A DNA stretch of 64,000 bases from Lacinutrix sp. C3R15 (GCF_018860825.1 NZ_JAHKPZ010000036.1:1-64000), one strand, 5' to 3'. Positions 9,201 to 18,294 are shown, numbered from the stretch's first letter. The notes: a model not told the origin generated them from the sequence alone. Program-made: numbers and translations.

Positions 9201-11150
9201 TTTAAAATCTCTAGTAATAGCGTTATTTTTAATTAAATTAGCATATAACTCTATAGTAGAAATGGCAGCACAACCTGTAGCGTCATTAACCACTCTAATA
9301 TAAACAATTTGTACGTTAGGAACCGTATTATTAAAGTTTTGATAATCTGTAATAGGATTATCTCCTGTTTGTGCATCTTCATACGTTGTATGAAAAGTTA
9401 CAGTAACACCTGTTAAACCTTGTAATACTTCTGGAGTTATTGTAGATAAATCAAAAGTAGCATACCCATCATCATCTATTTCGCAGGCATTAATAACTTG
9501 TGGGTCTTGATTTATTGCAGGATTTTCAAGTACGTTTATAGATAGGGTTGTTGTGCTAATACATCCTGTGGTAGCATCTACAACACTAACAAAAAGTTGT
9601 TCTGATGTGTTTGTATTTGCATATGGTAATGGTATTGCATTTTCTACATTTTCTGCATCTATTTGTGAGTAGTGGTAGTTTACTATATAGTTAGTGTTTC
9701 CTCCTGTAATTTCATCGTCTTTAACAGATAGGTCTATGGTTGTAAAACCATCTGAAGTAGTATCATCACAAACATCTAATTGTGTAGGTTCTACAATAGT
9801 TGGTAAAGGGTTTACTACTAGATTAAATGAAGCAAAAGCTAAACAACCATTATTGGTATCTTCAATTTTAACATGAACCACTTGCGGATTTGTTGTGTTT
9901 GTGATAGGAGCAGTAATTGGGTTGGTTTCTGTATGTGCATCTTCACTAGAGTAATAATAACTTATAGTGTAATTAGAAGAAGGTACAGCTGCTAACACCT
10001 GATCTTGCATTGTAGAAAGATCAAAGGTTTCTGTTTCATCATTACTACTGTCATCACAAATTTCATAATCAGCAATATCATCTGCCGTTTGTTCTGAACT
10101 TAAGTTTACAGATATTTCATCTTGAATTTCGCAAAAGGTAGTACTAATAGGCATGGTAACTACCACTTGATAGGTTCCAGATTGGGTAATGTTTTCTAAG
10201 TTAGGTAGTATTTCACCAGGAATTAAAGTTCCATTTAAAAACCACTCATAAGTAGCTAAAGGGTTTTGGGTATTTGCATTTAATGATACAGAATCTGCAC
10301 AAGTGGTAATGTCTTCTCCTAAATCTACAGAGGCATTAAAGCTATTTCCTTCAATAAATACAGCAGAATCAAAATTTTGATCTGCTTGATCTGCAATAAC
10401 TAATTTTATGTGATATTGTACGTTTGGTTGTATGCTAGCATTAGCAGAAAGTACTGTAGTACGACCGTTAAAATTTGTGTCACCTATATTATAACCATCA
10501 AAATAAGATTCGTTTTCAGAAGGACAAAAACCTACTATCTCGTCGTGAATTGTATTGGTGTTTACAGGAATACTTGTTCCTGGTATTACTGCAATATTGG
10601 TATAAGTAGAAGTGCCAACTTCTTTTAAAAGAAAAGCAAAACCATCTGAATATTCACAAGGGTAAGTTGCGTAGTATTCTTCGGAAGCTAAAATATAATT
10701 AAACTGTATTTGGTTAGAAACCGAAACAAAATCAAATTCAATAGAGGTAGCATTTACTGTGTTAGATATACCTAGTGCTGCTTCTAAATCTGGATCTGTA
10801 GACCAACTAGCATCACCATCATTTAAAGTGTTTGTATTGTTTGTATTTCCTGCAGAAGTAGCATTTCCGGTAGATAAAACAATACCATTTTGAAAAGGAA
10901 AACTTGAAGTGTCTTGCTCAAAATAACCGTAGCTAGTTAGCCCATTTACACTTCCGTTTACGTTAGACACTATGTTTGAGACCTCTACGCAACCTTGAAT
11001 TAAGTTGTTTTCAATTAGTTGTTGAGGTGTTTGTGAGTTATCTACAATAATTTGCTGTGAAAAGGAATATTGTAAAAAGCATAAGCTTACTAATACGCTA
11101 GCTAAAACAAGCTTGGTATTATGATTTATAAGGTTAGTATTCTTTTTCAA
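6285..11150 (-). CDS. Giant choice-of-anchor-L protein with 11 acidic repeats and T9SS type B sorting domain
   Basis: 1621 residues, the largest gene here. The signal peptide (about 1-31, ending YSFSQ) precedes a choice-of-anchor L domain (about 33-272, with YGYFEQDTSSFPF, VLSTG, ASEEYY, VIADQADQNFDSAVFIE) and an Ig-like domain (about 275-350). Eleven modules of about 94 residues fill 361-1393. Each opens with a Cys and an acidic loop such as CDDDYDG or CDTDTDG followed by F(D/N)L, and most close with NTxNPQ, a VRxxN-like strand and a Cys. Two further beta segments and a type B C-terminal domain (about 1535-1621: MTPNNDGYNDTW, IFDRYGKLIK, GWDGTY, DDYWF) complete it. The acidic loops resemble calcium-binding DxDxDG loops, which is inference. 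A long rod-like surface adhesin is the likeliest role. Confidence 0.9.
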   Translation of the reverse strand: MKKNTNLINHNTKLVLASVLVSLCFLQYSFSQQIIVDNSQTPQQLIENNLIQGCVEVSNIVSNVNGSVNGLTSYGYFEQDTSSFPFQNGIVLSTGNATSAGNTNNTNTLNDGDASWSTDPDLEAALGISNTVNATSIEFDFVSVSNQIQFNYILASEEYYATYPCEYSDGFAFLLKEVGTSTYTNIAVIPGTSIPVNTNTIHDEIVGFCPSENESYFDGYNIGDTNFNGRTTVLSANASIQPNVQYHIKLVIADQADQNFDSAVFIEGNSFNASVDLGEDITTCADSVSLNANTQNPLATYEWFLNGTLIPGEILPNLENITQSGTYQVVVTMPISTTFCEIQDEISVNLSSEQTADDIADYEICDDSSNDETETFDLSTMQDQVLAAVPSSNYTISYYYSSEDAHTETNPITAPITNTTNPQVVHVKIEDTNNGCLAFASFNLVVNPLPTIVEPTQLDVCDDTTSDGFTTIDLSVKDDEITGGNTNYIVNYHYSQIDAENVENAIPLPYANTNTSEQLFVSVVDATTGCISTTTLSINVLENPAINQDPQVINACEIDDDGYATFDLSTITPEVLQGLTGVTVTFHTTYEDAQTGDNPITDYQNFNNTVPNVQIVYIRVVNDATGCAAISTIELYANLIKNNAITRDFKRCDDDSNDGIYDFNLENIASTVANNIEDATVTFYETEEDQNNIENEIDQSVLYTVTDSPHTLYVTIETEDCIYLTSIRLVINPPTIIQPLSPVDYCDTNDDGFTSISLEDFNDYVSEGITNTAVSYFLTEEEANNNENALPPFYTNTTNPQIVFTRVRNTDTGCHDVAELEIQVIPAPTVMQPEDIIICDDDYDGAYLINLENKIDEIVTSTTDLVITFHTSANDANTNNNAISDTTAYNANTQTIYTRVESEITSCFALVIFQVIVNTKPIFTDITNFRHCEIDGDQTGDFIFNEKDAEILNGQPGKRALYFESAQDAIDRTNIIDKNVAYQNTSNPQIIHVRVENISDTDCFDTSSFTIEVGLIPEYIAPVNWVICDDIANDGIETFDLSEKIDEMSAASSEDLTITFYTSFEDAENDENSLDLEFQNTENPQQIYARIENGTYCHGISEFSLNIIQVPNVNPAAPLQKCDTDTDGFTNFDLTVVEVDVFGVRQDNIEVTYHPSFQDVEDHTNLITNPTNYTNTSNPQTAYIKITSTISNCYVAVPIELIVDVPTSINNVPPFETCDNDEHTYNLEETIDSLVDDTTNLALTFYSNLNDAENNQNELNANNYNYSTNDDTIFVRAENTISHCYATSSFVLHVNETPIVYPIADLETCDDDYDAIALFNLDQQTATALGSQNPNNFTISYFELEEEAITNENKIEYLNYEAFDGQTFYIRIENNTTLCYNIASFNTIVHRKPIVEIEDQTICLESLPLIVSASTGFSNDTYSWSTNATTSQIEITEIGNYSVTVTTAYGCTSSATFNVIESEQATIEFTEQVDFSDPNNITVTISGIGDYFYILDNGPAQESNFFNNVTLGPHTITVLDANGCASAIKEIVIIDTPLFMTPNNDGYNDTWHITGVNQLTGTIVHIFDRYGKLIKTLSHTSPGWDGTYRGQNMPADDYWFLAEVIQEGKKFDLKGNFTLKR
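6972..10070 (-). repeat. Eleven tandem Cys-Asp modules (protein-level repeat, about 280 bp period)
   Basis: Codons 361-1393 encode eleven diverged copies of one module recognised by C-(D/E)-x-D-x(n)-D-G-x(3)-(F/I)-(D/N)-L. Unlike the repeats at 1826-2668, the copies are strongly diverged, so the array is old. The same module occurs in lower copy number in four neighbouring genes. Confidence 0.8.
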
Positions 11151-11176
11151 TTTATTAGGGCTTTAATTATAAAGCT

Positions 11177-11207
11177 CAAAACTACATACAAATTAGATTA
11201 AATGCAA
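11177..11207 (-). promoter_or_regulatory. Full promoter for the 1621-residue T9SS protein
   Basis: On the minus strand TTG (11207-11205), a 20-base spacer and TAGTTTTG (11184-11177) lie 26 bases before the ATG at 11150. Both match the flavobacterial consensus, so the giant gene can be transcribed apart from the three-gene operon upstream. Confidence 0.6.
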
Positions 11208-11241
11208 ATAAAATCGGTGAAATGCATTTTTAATATGTAGA

Positions 11242-13089
11242 CTATCTATTTAAATATACCCAACCTGTTAGTGGTTTAAAATTATTATCGTTAAGATTAA
11301 GTACATAAAAATAAGTGCCAACAGGAAGTAATTTACCTTGGTTGTTTATACCTCTATTGGCTTTTCCTTCCCATTTTTTTGAATTGTTGCCAACAAAAAG
11401 TAGTGTACCATATCTATTATAAATTTTTAGTTCATGGTTTTCAAAAATATTATATAAGCCTTGAATGTTAAACCAATCATTAACAGAGTCATTGTTTGGC
11501 GAAAATCCTTGTGGGATGATAGGAGGGCAGTTTTCTGTTAATAAATTAAAATGATAAATATCTGCACATTCTTCGGTTTCTATTTTTATATAAATAGTTT
11601 GCGGACTCGTTGTGCTTTGGTAATTTTCAGGAATAATAATATTATTCTCATTATTAATTAGGTCTTCTATTGTTGTGTAAAAAGTTACGTTGTTTAAGTC
11701 GTTGTATGTAATTTCTTCTAATTGATTGGTTAAATTAAAAAAAGCAGTATTAAAACCTATATCACAACTTAACAAAGCTTCTAATTCTATACTCTCAGGT
11801 AAGGGTTTAAGTTGTATGTTTTCTGTTGTTGTATTGTTGGTTTCGTTTAATTCTACAATGATTCCGTTTCCTTCTCCATCATCATCTACTACTATTGTTA
11901 AAGTAAAGTTGTCTGGTATAGTGTTGGGTATTGTAAGTGTTATGGTTCTATTTTCAAAACCATCAATAGCTATATCGTTTTCTGTTGTACTCTGTGCTAT
12001 CAGTTGGTTGTTGGCATAAAAAGCTATTGGTGTGTTTTCTGGTAAAAGTTCTGTACTATTACTATTGTAGATAGTATAATCAAGATCAAAGGTATTGCTA
12101 TAACAAGCAATATTATAATAGTCAATGCTTACGGTAGCATCTGGTAGTTGGCTATTTAAAACGGTTATTATATTATTTAAAATAATTAAGTCTGCTCTAA
12201 AAACACCAGTGTCATCTGTATCTCCTGTTGTAAGTTTTATTTCTACAGAGGTGTCACCAATAGCAATATTATCTTGAATATTATACACATCTAAATCTCC
12301 ATTATAAAAAGTGCTAGTATTGGTGAAAGAGTTGGTGCCATTAAAAGCATTATCTGAAGGGTTTAAGGGAGGATTAGATATAAGGTTTCCATTAATTTGT
12401 AGCGTTTCACCATAATTTAAATTGCTGTCTCCTTCCCAGGCAAGGAAGCCAATTTTTGCTCCATTATTATCTAAAACATTAATGTTATCAATAATAATTG
12501 TTTTTTCCTGCTCTACTTGATTTATAATTTCTAAACCTTGAAAAAGACTTACCTGGTTTATAGGTAAGCTTGTTTCTTCATAAATTACATAAATACTCCA
12601 TCCAGCAAAATTGGTTCTGTTGTTACAATAGCCAATGTTTGTTGTTAAGGTTTCAGAAATATCTAAACCACTTAAAGTGTAAGTGGTATTGCCTAAAGTA
12701 TTAACGATGTTTGTAATGTCTGTAAAACAAGAAAAATAAGGTAGTGTTCCGTAAAAAGAATCTTCATATTCTACGGTATAAATTTCTTCAGATGTTATTT
12801 GTGTATTGTTTAAAGTCACTTCTTGGTCTCCAATTCCAGAGCCAGCCCAATATAAATAAGCAGCTACAACATTAGCTGTATTGGGTATGTTTAAATCTGC
12901 AGAAGAACTAGGTAAGGTCTCGCAAAATTCTCTAACAAGATTATTTTCAAATGCATTTAAGGTATTGCCAATTGCTGTGTAATTAATTGTACCATTGTAT
13001 TGCTGATATAGTGATATATCTTGTGCATGTAGTTGTAAAAAACCAAAGAGTAGTAAAAATAAGGTTATGGGTTGGTTACGCATTTTCAT
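11242..13089 (-). CDS. Secreted beta-rich protein with T9SS type B sorting domain
   Basis: 615 residues. The signal peptide ends near LHAQD (about residue 23). The N-terminal region (about 25-320) has the feature VVAAYLYWAGSG and a VTLNN strand, resembling DUF3344-like or internalin-type surface domains of flavobacteria. Residues about 325-430 look like a CARDB-type beta domain (VVDDDGEGNGIIVELNETNN). One Cys-Asp module follows (SCDIGFNTAFFNL), then a type B C-terminal domain (about 525-615: FSPNNDSVNDWFNIQG, YNRYGTLLFVG, LPVGTYFYVL, TGWVYLNR). That sorting domain is the same subclass as in the 831-residue protein at 1310 and differs from those of its operon partners. It lies 30 bases after the upstream gene with no promoter between, so it is the last gene of a three-gene unit. 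The ligand is unknown. Confidence 0.85.
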   Translation of the reverse strand: MKMRNQPITLFLLLFGFLQLHAQDISLYQQYNGTINYTAIGNTLNAFENNLVREFCETLPSSSADLNIPNTANVVAAYLYWAGSGIGDQEVTLNNTQITSEEIYTVEYEDSFYGTLPYFSCFTDITNIVNTLGNTTYTLSGLDISETLTTNIGYCNNRTNFAGWSIYVIYEETSLPINQVSLFQGLEIINQVEQEKTIIIDNINVLDNNGAKIGFLAWEGDSNLNYGETLQINGNLISNPPLNPSDNAFNGTNSFTNTSTFYNGDLDVYNIQDNIAIGDTSVEIKLTTGDTDDTGVFRADLIILNNIITVLNSQLPDATVSIDYYNIACYSNTFDLDYTIYNSNSTELLPENTPIAFYANNQLIAQSTTENDIAIDGFENRTITLTIPNTIPDNFTLTIVVDDDGEGNGIIVELNETNNTTTENIQLKPLPESIELEALLSCDIGFNTAFFNLTNQLEEITYNDLNNVTFYTTIEDLINNENNIIIPENYQSTTSPQTIYIKIETEECADIYHFNLLTENCPPIIPQGFSPNNDSVNDWFNIQGLYNIFENHELKIYNRYGTLLFVGNNSKKWEGKANRGINNQGKLLPVGTYFYVLNLNDNNFKPLTGWVYLNR

Positions 13090-13119
13090 AGTGTTCTATG
13101 TAAATGTACGTGATTAATT

Positions 13120-15567
13120 TTATCGTATTAAAGAAAAATGATTAAAATATTCTCTACCATCTTGTAATGTAATTGCAAACCAATAATCATCACTTGGTAA
13201 ATTGGCACCATTAAAAGTGCCATCCCAACCAGGTGTTAAAGGGCTTATTTGTTGTATTAATTTACCATAGCGATTAAATATTTTAACAGTAGTATTTGGT
13301 TGTATAAGGTTAGAAACACCTAATACTTGCCAAGTATCATGATAACCATCATTGTTTGGTGTAAAGTACTGCGGAAAGCCTACTACCGAAACAGATTGAG
13401 TAACAGTACCACAATTGTTTTTGGTGTCTTTTACAGCTATAGTGTACATTCCTGGATAAATATCACTAAAGAAATTACTTGTTTGAAAACTAACATAAGG
13501 GTTTCCTTGGTTATCATATAAAGCATACTCATAGGTGCCTTCTCCAGAAGCATTAACGGTTATGGTATTACTAATAGTACCATCAACTACTTCTACCAAA
13601 TCTATTGTTGCAGTGTTAGATGCTTCTACTGTTATTGTTCTTGATTTCTGACAATTTTCAGCATTTATAACAGTTACAGTATAGCTGCCAATTTCATTTA
13701 TTTGAATTTGGTTTGTAGTTTCACCAGTAGACCATTGGTAGGTATAATTATTAGGGTTTCCAATGACACCACTTTGTAACTCAATGGTTGCTGGATATGT
13801 ATTTAAACAATAAAAAATGGTTTCATCCTCTAATAGCTCAGGAAGTTCGTTTATGGTTAAAGTAACTTCATTTATACCATAACAAGCATTATTATCTTCT
13901 GCTCTTGCAAATAATATTTGTGTGTATGGTGTGGTGTTGGTGTAAGGTGTTGCAAGTTCGTTTTGTTCTAAAAGCGCATCGGTATAATTTTCATAATAGG
14001 TTATAGGGAAAGTTATGCCGTTAATTGCTTGAATATCTGTAGTAAACGCATTTAAGTCAAAGGTGTTTATTCCATCTTCAGAGTTTGGTTCGTCACAAGC
14101 TTCTGGAGCATTATAATCTTGAATTTGCGTAGTACTCGTTTCAAGTGTAAGTTCTGCAATAGAAAAACACTCTGTTGTATTATTAATAACTTGCACATAA
14201 ACCGTTTCTGGGTTTGTACTATTAATATAATTAGTACCATCTATTTCCATGCTGCTATTTTGTGCATTTATAAATGAAGAATAAAATTTCAAAGAGGTAT
14301 TTGTTGCGCCTCCAGTGAGTGCGTCTTCAGCTTCAAAAAGATTAAAAGCTGTTATGCCATCTACGGTTCCATCTTCATCACATTGAAAAAGAGAACTGTT
14401 AAAACTGTTAGGTGCAGGTAAAGTAACTAAGTTTATGGTAAACACGTTTTTACAAGTTGGGTTTGCGGCATCTTCTATTCTTACATGTATTGTTTTAGGA
14501 ACGCTTAAGTACGGACTTGTTAAAGCTGCTGTATTGTTTACTGCATCTATATTTGTTTCATGGTAAGTAATATTGAATAAAGCAGGGTTTTGCCCATTTA
14601 AAATTTCGTCGTTTTTAGATTCTAAGTCAAAAAAGGTAGCGTTATTAAAAGCATCTCCATCTGAATAATCATCACAACTTTCAATATCTGAAGGTGCGTT
14701 GTATTGTGGTCCAGGATTTACTGTTAGTTCAAAAGAAACAAGGTTAAAACAGCCTGTTGTAGTATTGGTTAGTCGTGTATAAATCGTTTTTGGGTTACTA
14801 CTGTTAGTGTATGGGCTGGTTAACGGGTTTATATTAATGTTTGCATCACTTTCTGATTCGTGATAACTAACTAAAACATCTGTTTGCGAACCAAGAATAG
14901 CAGCTGTATTTACTTCTAAATTAAAGGTAGTAAAACCATCATCATAAGGCGCAACCACATCACATTCTTCTATATTAATTGTAGTAGTATCTGCTACTTC
15001 ATTAGTTGGTGGTTCTGCAAATTCTGCAGTACCTGTCCACTCTAAAGTAAAAGGGCTTGTTCCTACAGGTCTGTCTAGAACAATGTAATAGGTTTCACCA
15101 GCAAGAACATCTAACCATCTAACAAAGCTGTTACCATCAGCACCAGGACCTTCGGTAGTATCTGTTTCAGTGCCATTCATTCCTGTTAAATTATTTCCTT
15201 GTCCTGCAGCTTGAGGATTAGTGGTTGAGCATCTTATGGCTTGACCAATATTACCACAACTTACGTTTGGGCCGAATACAAAAAAATCGTAATCTATTAC
15301 AGTAGAAGGACTAGAAGGAGTTAATGTAAAACCAAGTGTACCATCATTTATAACTGTAACCTGTAGCCATAAACTATTATTTTCACTACTTGCGCAAGTG
15401 TTAGAGCCAGAGAGTTCTTGTGTGCCTATTCCGTTAGCATCTAAGTTTACATTAGAGTTACCACAAACAATAACAGCATCTATACAATCTGTTGGTAGTT
15501 GGGCAAATGAAAATTGTACAAATAAACTTGTAATAAGTAGTGTAAATATATGGTGTTTTGTTTTCAA
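13120..15567 (-). CDS. Secreted multi-module protein with T9SS type B sorting domain
   Basis: 815 residues with a signal peptide ending FSFAQ (about residue 23). Residues about 24-185 form a Cys-containing beta domain seen at the front of many flavobacterial sorting-domain proteins (DCIDAVIVCGNSNV, YDFFVFGPN, GETYYIVLDRP). Four Cys-Asp modules follow (ECDVVAPYDDG, SCDDYSDGD, QCDEDGTVDG, ACDEPNSEDG), then an Ig-like segment (YCLNTYPATIELQSG) and a type B C-terminal domain (FTPNNDGYHDTW, IFNRYGKLIQ, GWDGTFNG, SDDYWFAI). The last 330 residues or so are closely similar to those of the upstream gene, marking a shared C-terminal cassette. It starts 8 bases after the upstream stop, so the two are co-transcribed. 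Surface display by T9SS is well supported; the biological target is unknown. Confidence 0.88.
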   Translation of the reverse strand: MKTKHHIFTLLITSLFVQFSFAQLPTDCIDAVIVCGNSNVNLDANGIGTQELSGSNTCASSENNSLWLQVTVINDGTLGFTLTPSSPSTVIDYDFFVFGPNVSCGNIGQAIRCSTTNPQAAGQGNNLTGMNGTETDTTEGPGADGNSFVRWLDVLAGETYYIVLDRPVGTSPFTLEWTGTAEFAEPPTNEVADTTTINIEECDVVAPYDDGFTTFNLEVNTAAILGSQTDVLVSYHESESDANININPLTSPYTNSSNPKTIYTRLTNTTTGCFNLVSFELTVNPGPQYNAPSDIESCDDYSDGDAFNNATFFDLESKNDEILNGQNPALFNITYHETNIDAVNNTAALTSPYLSVPKTIHVRIEDAANPTCKNVFTINLVTLPAPNSFNSSLFQCDEDGTVDGITAFNLFEAEDALTGGATNTSLKFYSSFINAQNSSMEIDGTNYINSTNPETVYVQVINNTTECFSIAELTLETSTTQIQDYNAPEACDEPNSEDGINTFDLNAFTTDIQAINGITFPITYYENYTDALLEQNELATPYTNTTPYTQILFARAEDNNACYGINEVTLTINELPELLEDETIFYCLNTYPATIELQSGVIGNPNNYTYQWSTGETTNQIQINEIGSYTVTVINAENCQKSRTITVEASNTATIDLVEVVDGTISNTITVNASGEGTYEYALYDNQGNPYVSFQTSNFFSDIYPGMYTIAVKDTKNNCGTVTQSVSVVGFPQYFTPNNDGYHDTWQVLGVSNLIQPNTTVKIFNRYGKLIQQISPLTPGWDGTFNGANLPSDDYWFAITLQDGREYFNHFSLIR

Positions 15568-15575
15568 AAGTATAA

Positions 15576-18266
15576 TTATCTTTTAAGGGTAAAGTGGTTA
15601 AAATATTCTCTTCCGTCTTGAAGTGTTACAGCAAACCAATAGTCGTCACTTGGTAAATATTGACCATTAAATTTACCATCCCAACCAGGACCAATAGGGC
15701 TTATTTGTTTTAGTAGTTTTCCATAACGATCAAATATCTTGATTTTTGTGTTTGGTTGAAATACACTTGAAACACCAGATACTTGCCAATAATCATTTAT
15801 ACCATCATTATTGGGTGTAAAAAACTTAGGAAATCCAATAACAGAAACAATTTGTTCTACGATACCACAATCATTTTTTGTGTCTCTAATAGAAACGGTA
15901 TACAATCCGCCAGGATCTACATTGGTAAATACATTACTAGTTTGGTAATAAGCATATAAACCAGCATCATTAAAAAGCGCATATTCATATTCTCCTTCAC
16001 CAGAAGCATAAACAGTAATTGTGTTATTTGAAGATGCATCTACAACCTCAATAGAATCAATAGTAGCAATATTAGATGGCTCTATTGTAATTGTTCTAGA
16101 CTGTTCACAACCATGCACATTGGTTACAGTTACAGTATAATTACCTTCTTGATTAATTTGAATTTGATTTGTAGTTTCACCAGTAGCCCAAGAATAGGTA
16201 AAGTCATTAGGATTTCCAATAACACCACTTTCTATACTTATGGTTTCTGGATAGGTATTTAAACAATAGTAAAGGGTTTCGTCTTCTATTAATTCAGGAA
16301 GTGTATTTACCGTTAATGTAATTTCACTAATACCATAACAATCATTTGCGTTTTCTACTCTTGCAAATAGTATTTGACTGTAAGCTGTTGTATTTGTATA
16401 AATAGTAGATATCTCGTTTTCTTCTAAAAGCGCATCATTATAATTTTCATAATAATGTATGGTTAAACCAGCAGGTAAACCTGTTAAAATATCACTCTCT
16501 GCAGTAGTTAAATCAAAGGTGTAAAATCCGTCTTCAACACCATCATCATCACAAGATTTAATACTAGCGTTGTTGGCTTGTGTATTGCTAACTTGTAGGG
16601 ATACTTCTGCAATAGTAGAACAGCCAGCACCTATACTTTTAACCAGCGCATAAATGGTTTGTGGGTTGCTAGTGTTTTCAAAAATATTATCAGCAATTGG
16701 GTTTAATTCATCTTCTGCATTGGCATAAGAGTTGTAGTAAGTTACTTCTAAATCTGGGTTTGCTCCTGTTAAACTTTCATTAGCTTCCTCTAGATTAAAA
16801 ATTGTTTCTCCGTCATCAACACCATCTTCATCACATTGAATAAGTACAGTGTTTGTAACCACAGGATTGTCAAAATATTCAATAACAGCTTCTCCTTCTA
16901 GAGTTTCACAATTACCTCCAGGAAGTTCAATAAGCACTTCGTAGGTTCCTTCTTGAGTAACTTCTAAATCATAGTCGTTTTCTGCTATTACTACACCATC
17001 TTGCGTCCATATATAATCTGCACCTACTATATTTTCAGCTGTTAAGGTATAATTATCTCCATCACATAAAGGTAAGTATGTAGAGGCTTCTCCGTTTTGA
17101 ATAATATCTATTTTCTGGTTAAAAAAGGAAGTTATAAAAGGAGGTAAGCCTTGGGTAGCATTAAAACCTCCAAGATCAACACCTAAATGTTGGTAGTTTG
17201 ATGCGGTTCCAGCTTCATTAGGATTGTTTATTACTCCTAAATAAGGAATACCACTAGTGTAAGAGTTACTTAGGGTTCTGTAAATTTTTCCGTTAGGTCC
17301 TAACTGTAATGCTCCTCTAAAAAGGCTTTGATCATCTAGTAGTACTTGTGAGTTGTTAATGTCTGTGGCAAAAAGATCAAACTGTACTAAAGATGAGGCG
17401 TTACTTAAAGCATTTCCAGTAGCATCATTATAAGCGTGTATATATAGATATTGATTATTAGGTGAAAACTCTACACCATATGCATAAGGGTTTGAAGTAT
17501 TAATATTTAAAGTTGTAGGGTTGCTAACTATTCCTGTGGCTGTATCAAAATCATATAAATACATACCACTTCTAGTATTGGCAGAAGCAAGTTTTGTTCC
17601 GTCTGGAGAAGTTTTTAAGTATCCTCTAGCATCTGTTATGCTTACGCCAAATGTAGATTTAACAGCATTATTACTTACTCCAGAAGTAGTAACTTCAAAA
17701 GCATGATAGGTGTTATAAGTGTCTGTGGTACCGTTAAAAGATGCTAATGTTAAAACCCAAATAGATTCTGAGTCGCAGTCTTTTAATACTGCTGTTATTT
17801 TTTCTGAACAAAGACTTAGTAAACTACTGTTTTTGTTTACAACAGCTCCTAAACCACCATCAAAACTCATATCTACAGTAGAGTAGTTTAAACCATCATT
17901 ATTACCATCTACAGCATTGTCTACCGTAAAAATATAGTATATATCTATGTCTCCTGGTTTAGGAACTACAATTGCAGATTGTGTACTAGATTCATCTCCA
18001 TATAAATTATTTCCATTACTCATTACACTGTGCATTCTGTTGTAAACAGTAGTACCATCTGTATAAAAAAGTAAATTACCATTTTCATCAGAAATAGAAG
18101 AACAACCTTCTTTAGTATTTAATTGTCCGTCTGTTAAAGCCGTTACAGCTCCATTTAAAGTATTAAATTGAATTCCTGCATTTTCACCAAAGTACCAATT
18201 AGATGCTTGGTCTTGAGAGTAAGACATAGCAAAGGTTAGAAAAAGGAAGTATAATATTTTTTTCAT
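15576..18266 (-). CDS. Beta-propeller-type secreted protein with T9SS type B sorting domain
   Basis: 896 residues and first gene of the three-gene unit. The signal peptide ends MSYSQ (about residue 18). Residues about 20-395 resemble the WD40-like propeller that opens many flavobacterial sorting-domain proteins (NWYFGENAGIQF, GNLLFYTDGTTVYN, FSPNNQYLYI, LGPNGKIYRTL). An Ig-like domain (about 405-480, WTQDGVVI) is followed by two Cys-Asp modules (QCDEDGVDDG, SCDDDGVEDG), the YCLNTYPETI Ig-like segment, and a type B C-terminal domain (FTPNNDGINDYW, IFDRYGKLLK, GWDGKFNG, SDDYWFAV). A -7 element lies 21 bases upstream of the start. The propeller could bind carbohydrate or protein, but nothing in the sequence fixes the ligand. 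Confidence 0.88.
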   Translation of the reverse strand: MKKILYFLFLTFAMSYSQDQASNWYFGENAGIQFNTLNGAVTALTDGQLNTKEGCSSISDENGNLLFYTDGTTVYNRMHSVMSNGNNLYGDESSTQSAIVVPKPGDIDIYYIFTVDNAVDGNNDGLNYSTVDMSFDGGLGAVVNKNSSLLSLCSEKITAVLKDCDSESIWVLTLASFNGTTDTYNTYHAFEVTTSGVSNNAVKSTFGVSITDARGYLKTSPDGTKLASANTRSGMYLYDFDTATGIVSNPTTLNINTSNPYAYGVEFSPNNQYLYIHAYNDATGNALSNASSLVQFDLFATDINNSQVLLDDQSLFRGALQLGPNGKIYRTLSNSYTSGIPYLGVINNPNEAGTASNYQHLGVDLGGFNATQGLPPFITSFFNQKIDIIQNGEASTYLPLCDGDNYTLTAENIVGADYIWTQDGVVIAENDYDLEVTQEGTYEVLIELPGGNCETLEGEAVIEYFDNPVVTNTVLIQCDEDGVDDGETIFNLEEANESLTGANPDLEVTYYNSYANAEDELNPIADNIFENTSNPQTIYALVKSIGAGCSTIAEVSLQVSNTQANNASIKSCDDDGVEDGFYTFDLTTAESDILTGLPAGLTIHYYENYNDALLEENEISTIYTNTTAYSQILFARVENANDCYGISEITLTVNTLPELIEDETLYYCLNTYPETISIESGVIGNPNDFTYSWATGETTNQIQINQEGNYTVTVTNVHGCEQSRTITIEPSNIATIDSIEVVDASSNNTITVYASGEGEYEYALFNDAGLYAYYQTSNVFTNVDPGGLYTVSIRDTKNDCGIVEQIVSVIGFPKFFTPNNDGINDYWQVSGVSSVFQPNTKIKIFDRYGKLLKQISPIGPGWDGKFNGQYLPSDDYWFAVTLQDGREYFNHFTLKR

Positions 18267-18286
18267 CTTAAAATAGCAATAGCTAC

Positions 18287-18294
18287 CAAAGGTA
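18287..18294 (-). promoter_or_regulatory. -7 promoter element for the three-gene T9SS cargo operon
   Basis: TACCTTTG on the minus strand, ending 20 bases before the ATG at 18266, matches TAnnTTTG. No TTG was found at 17-23 bases upstream. Confidence 0.5.
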
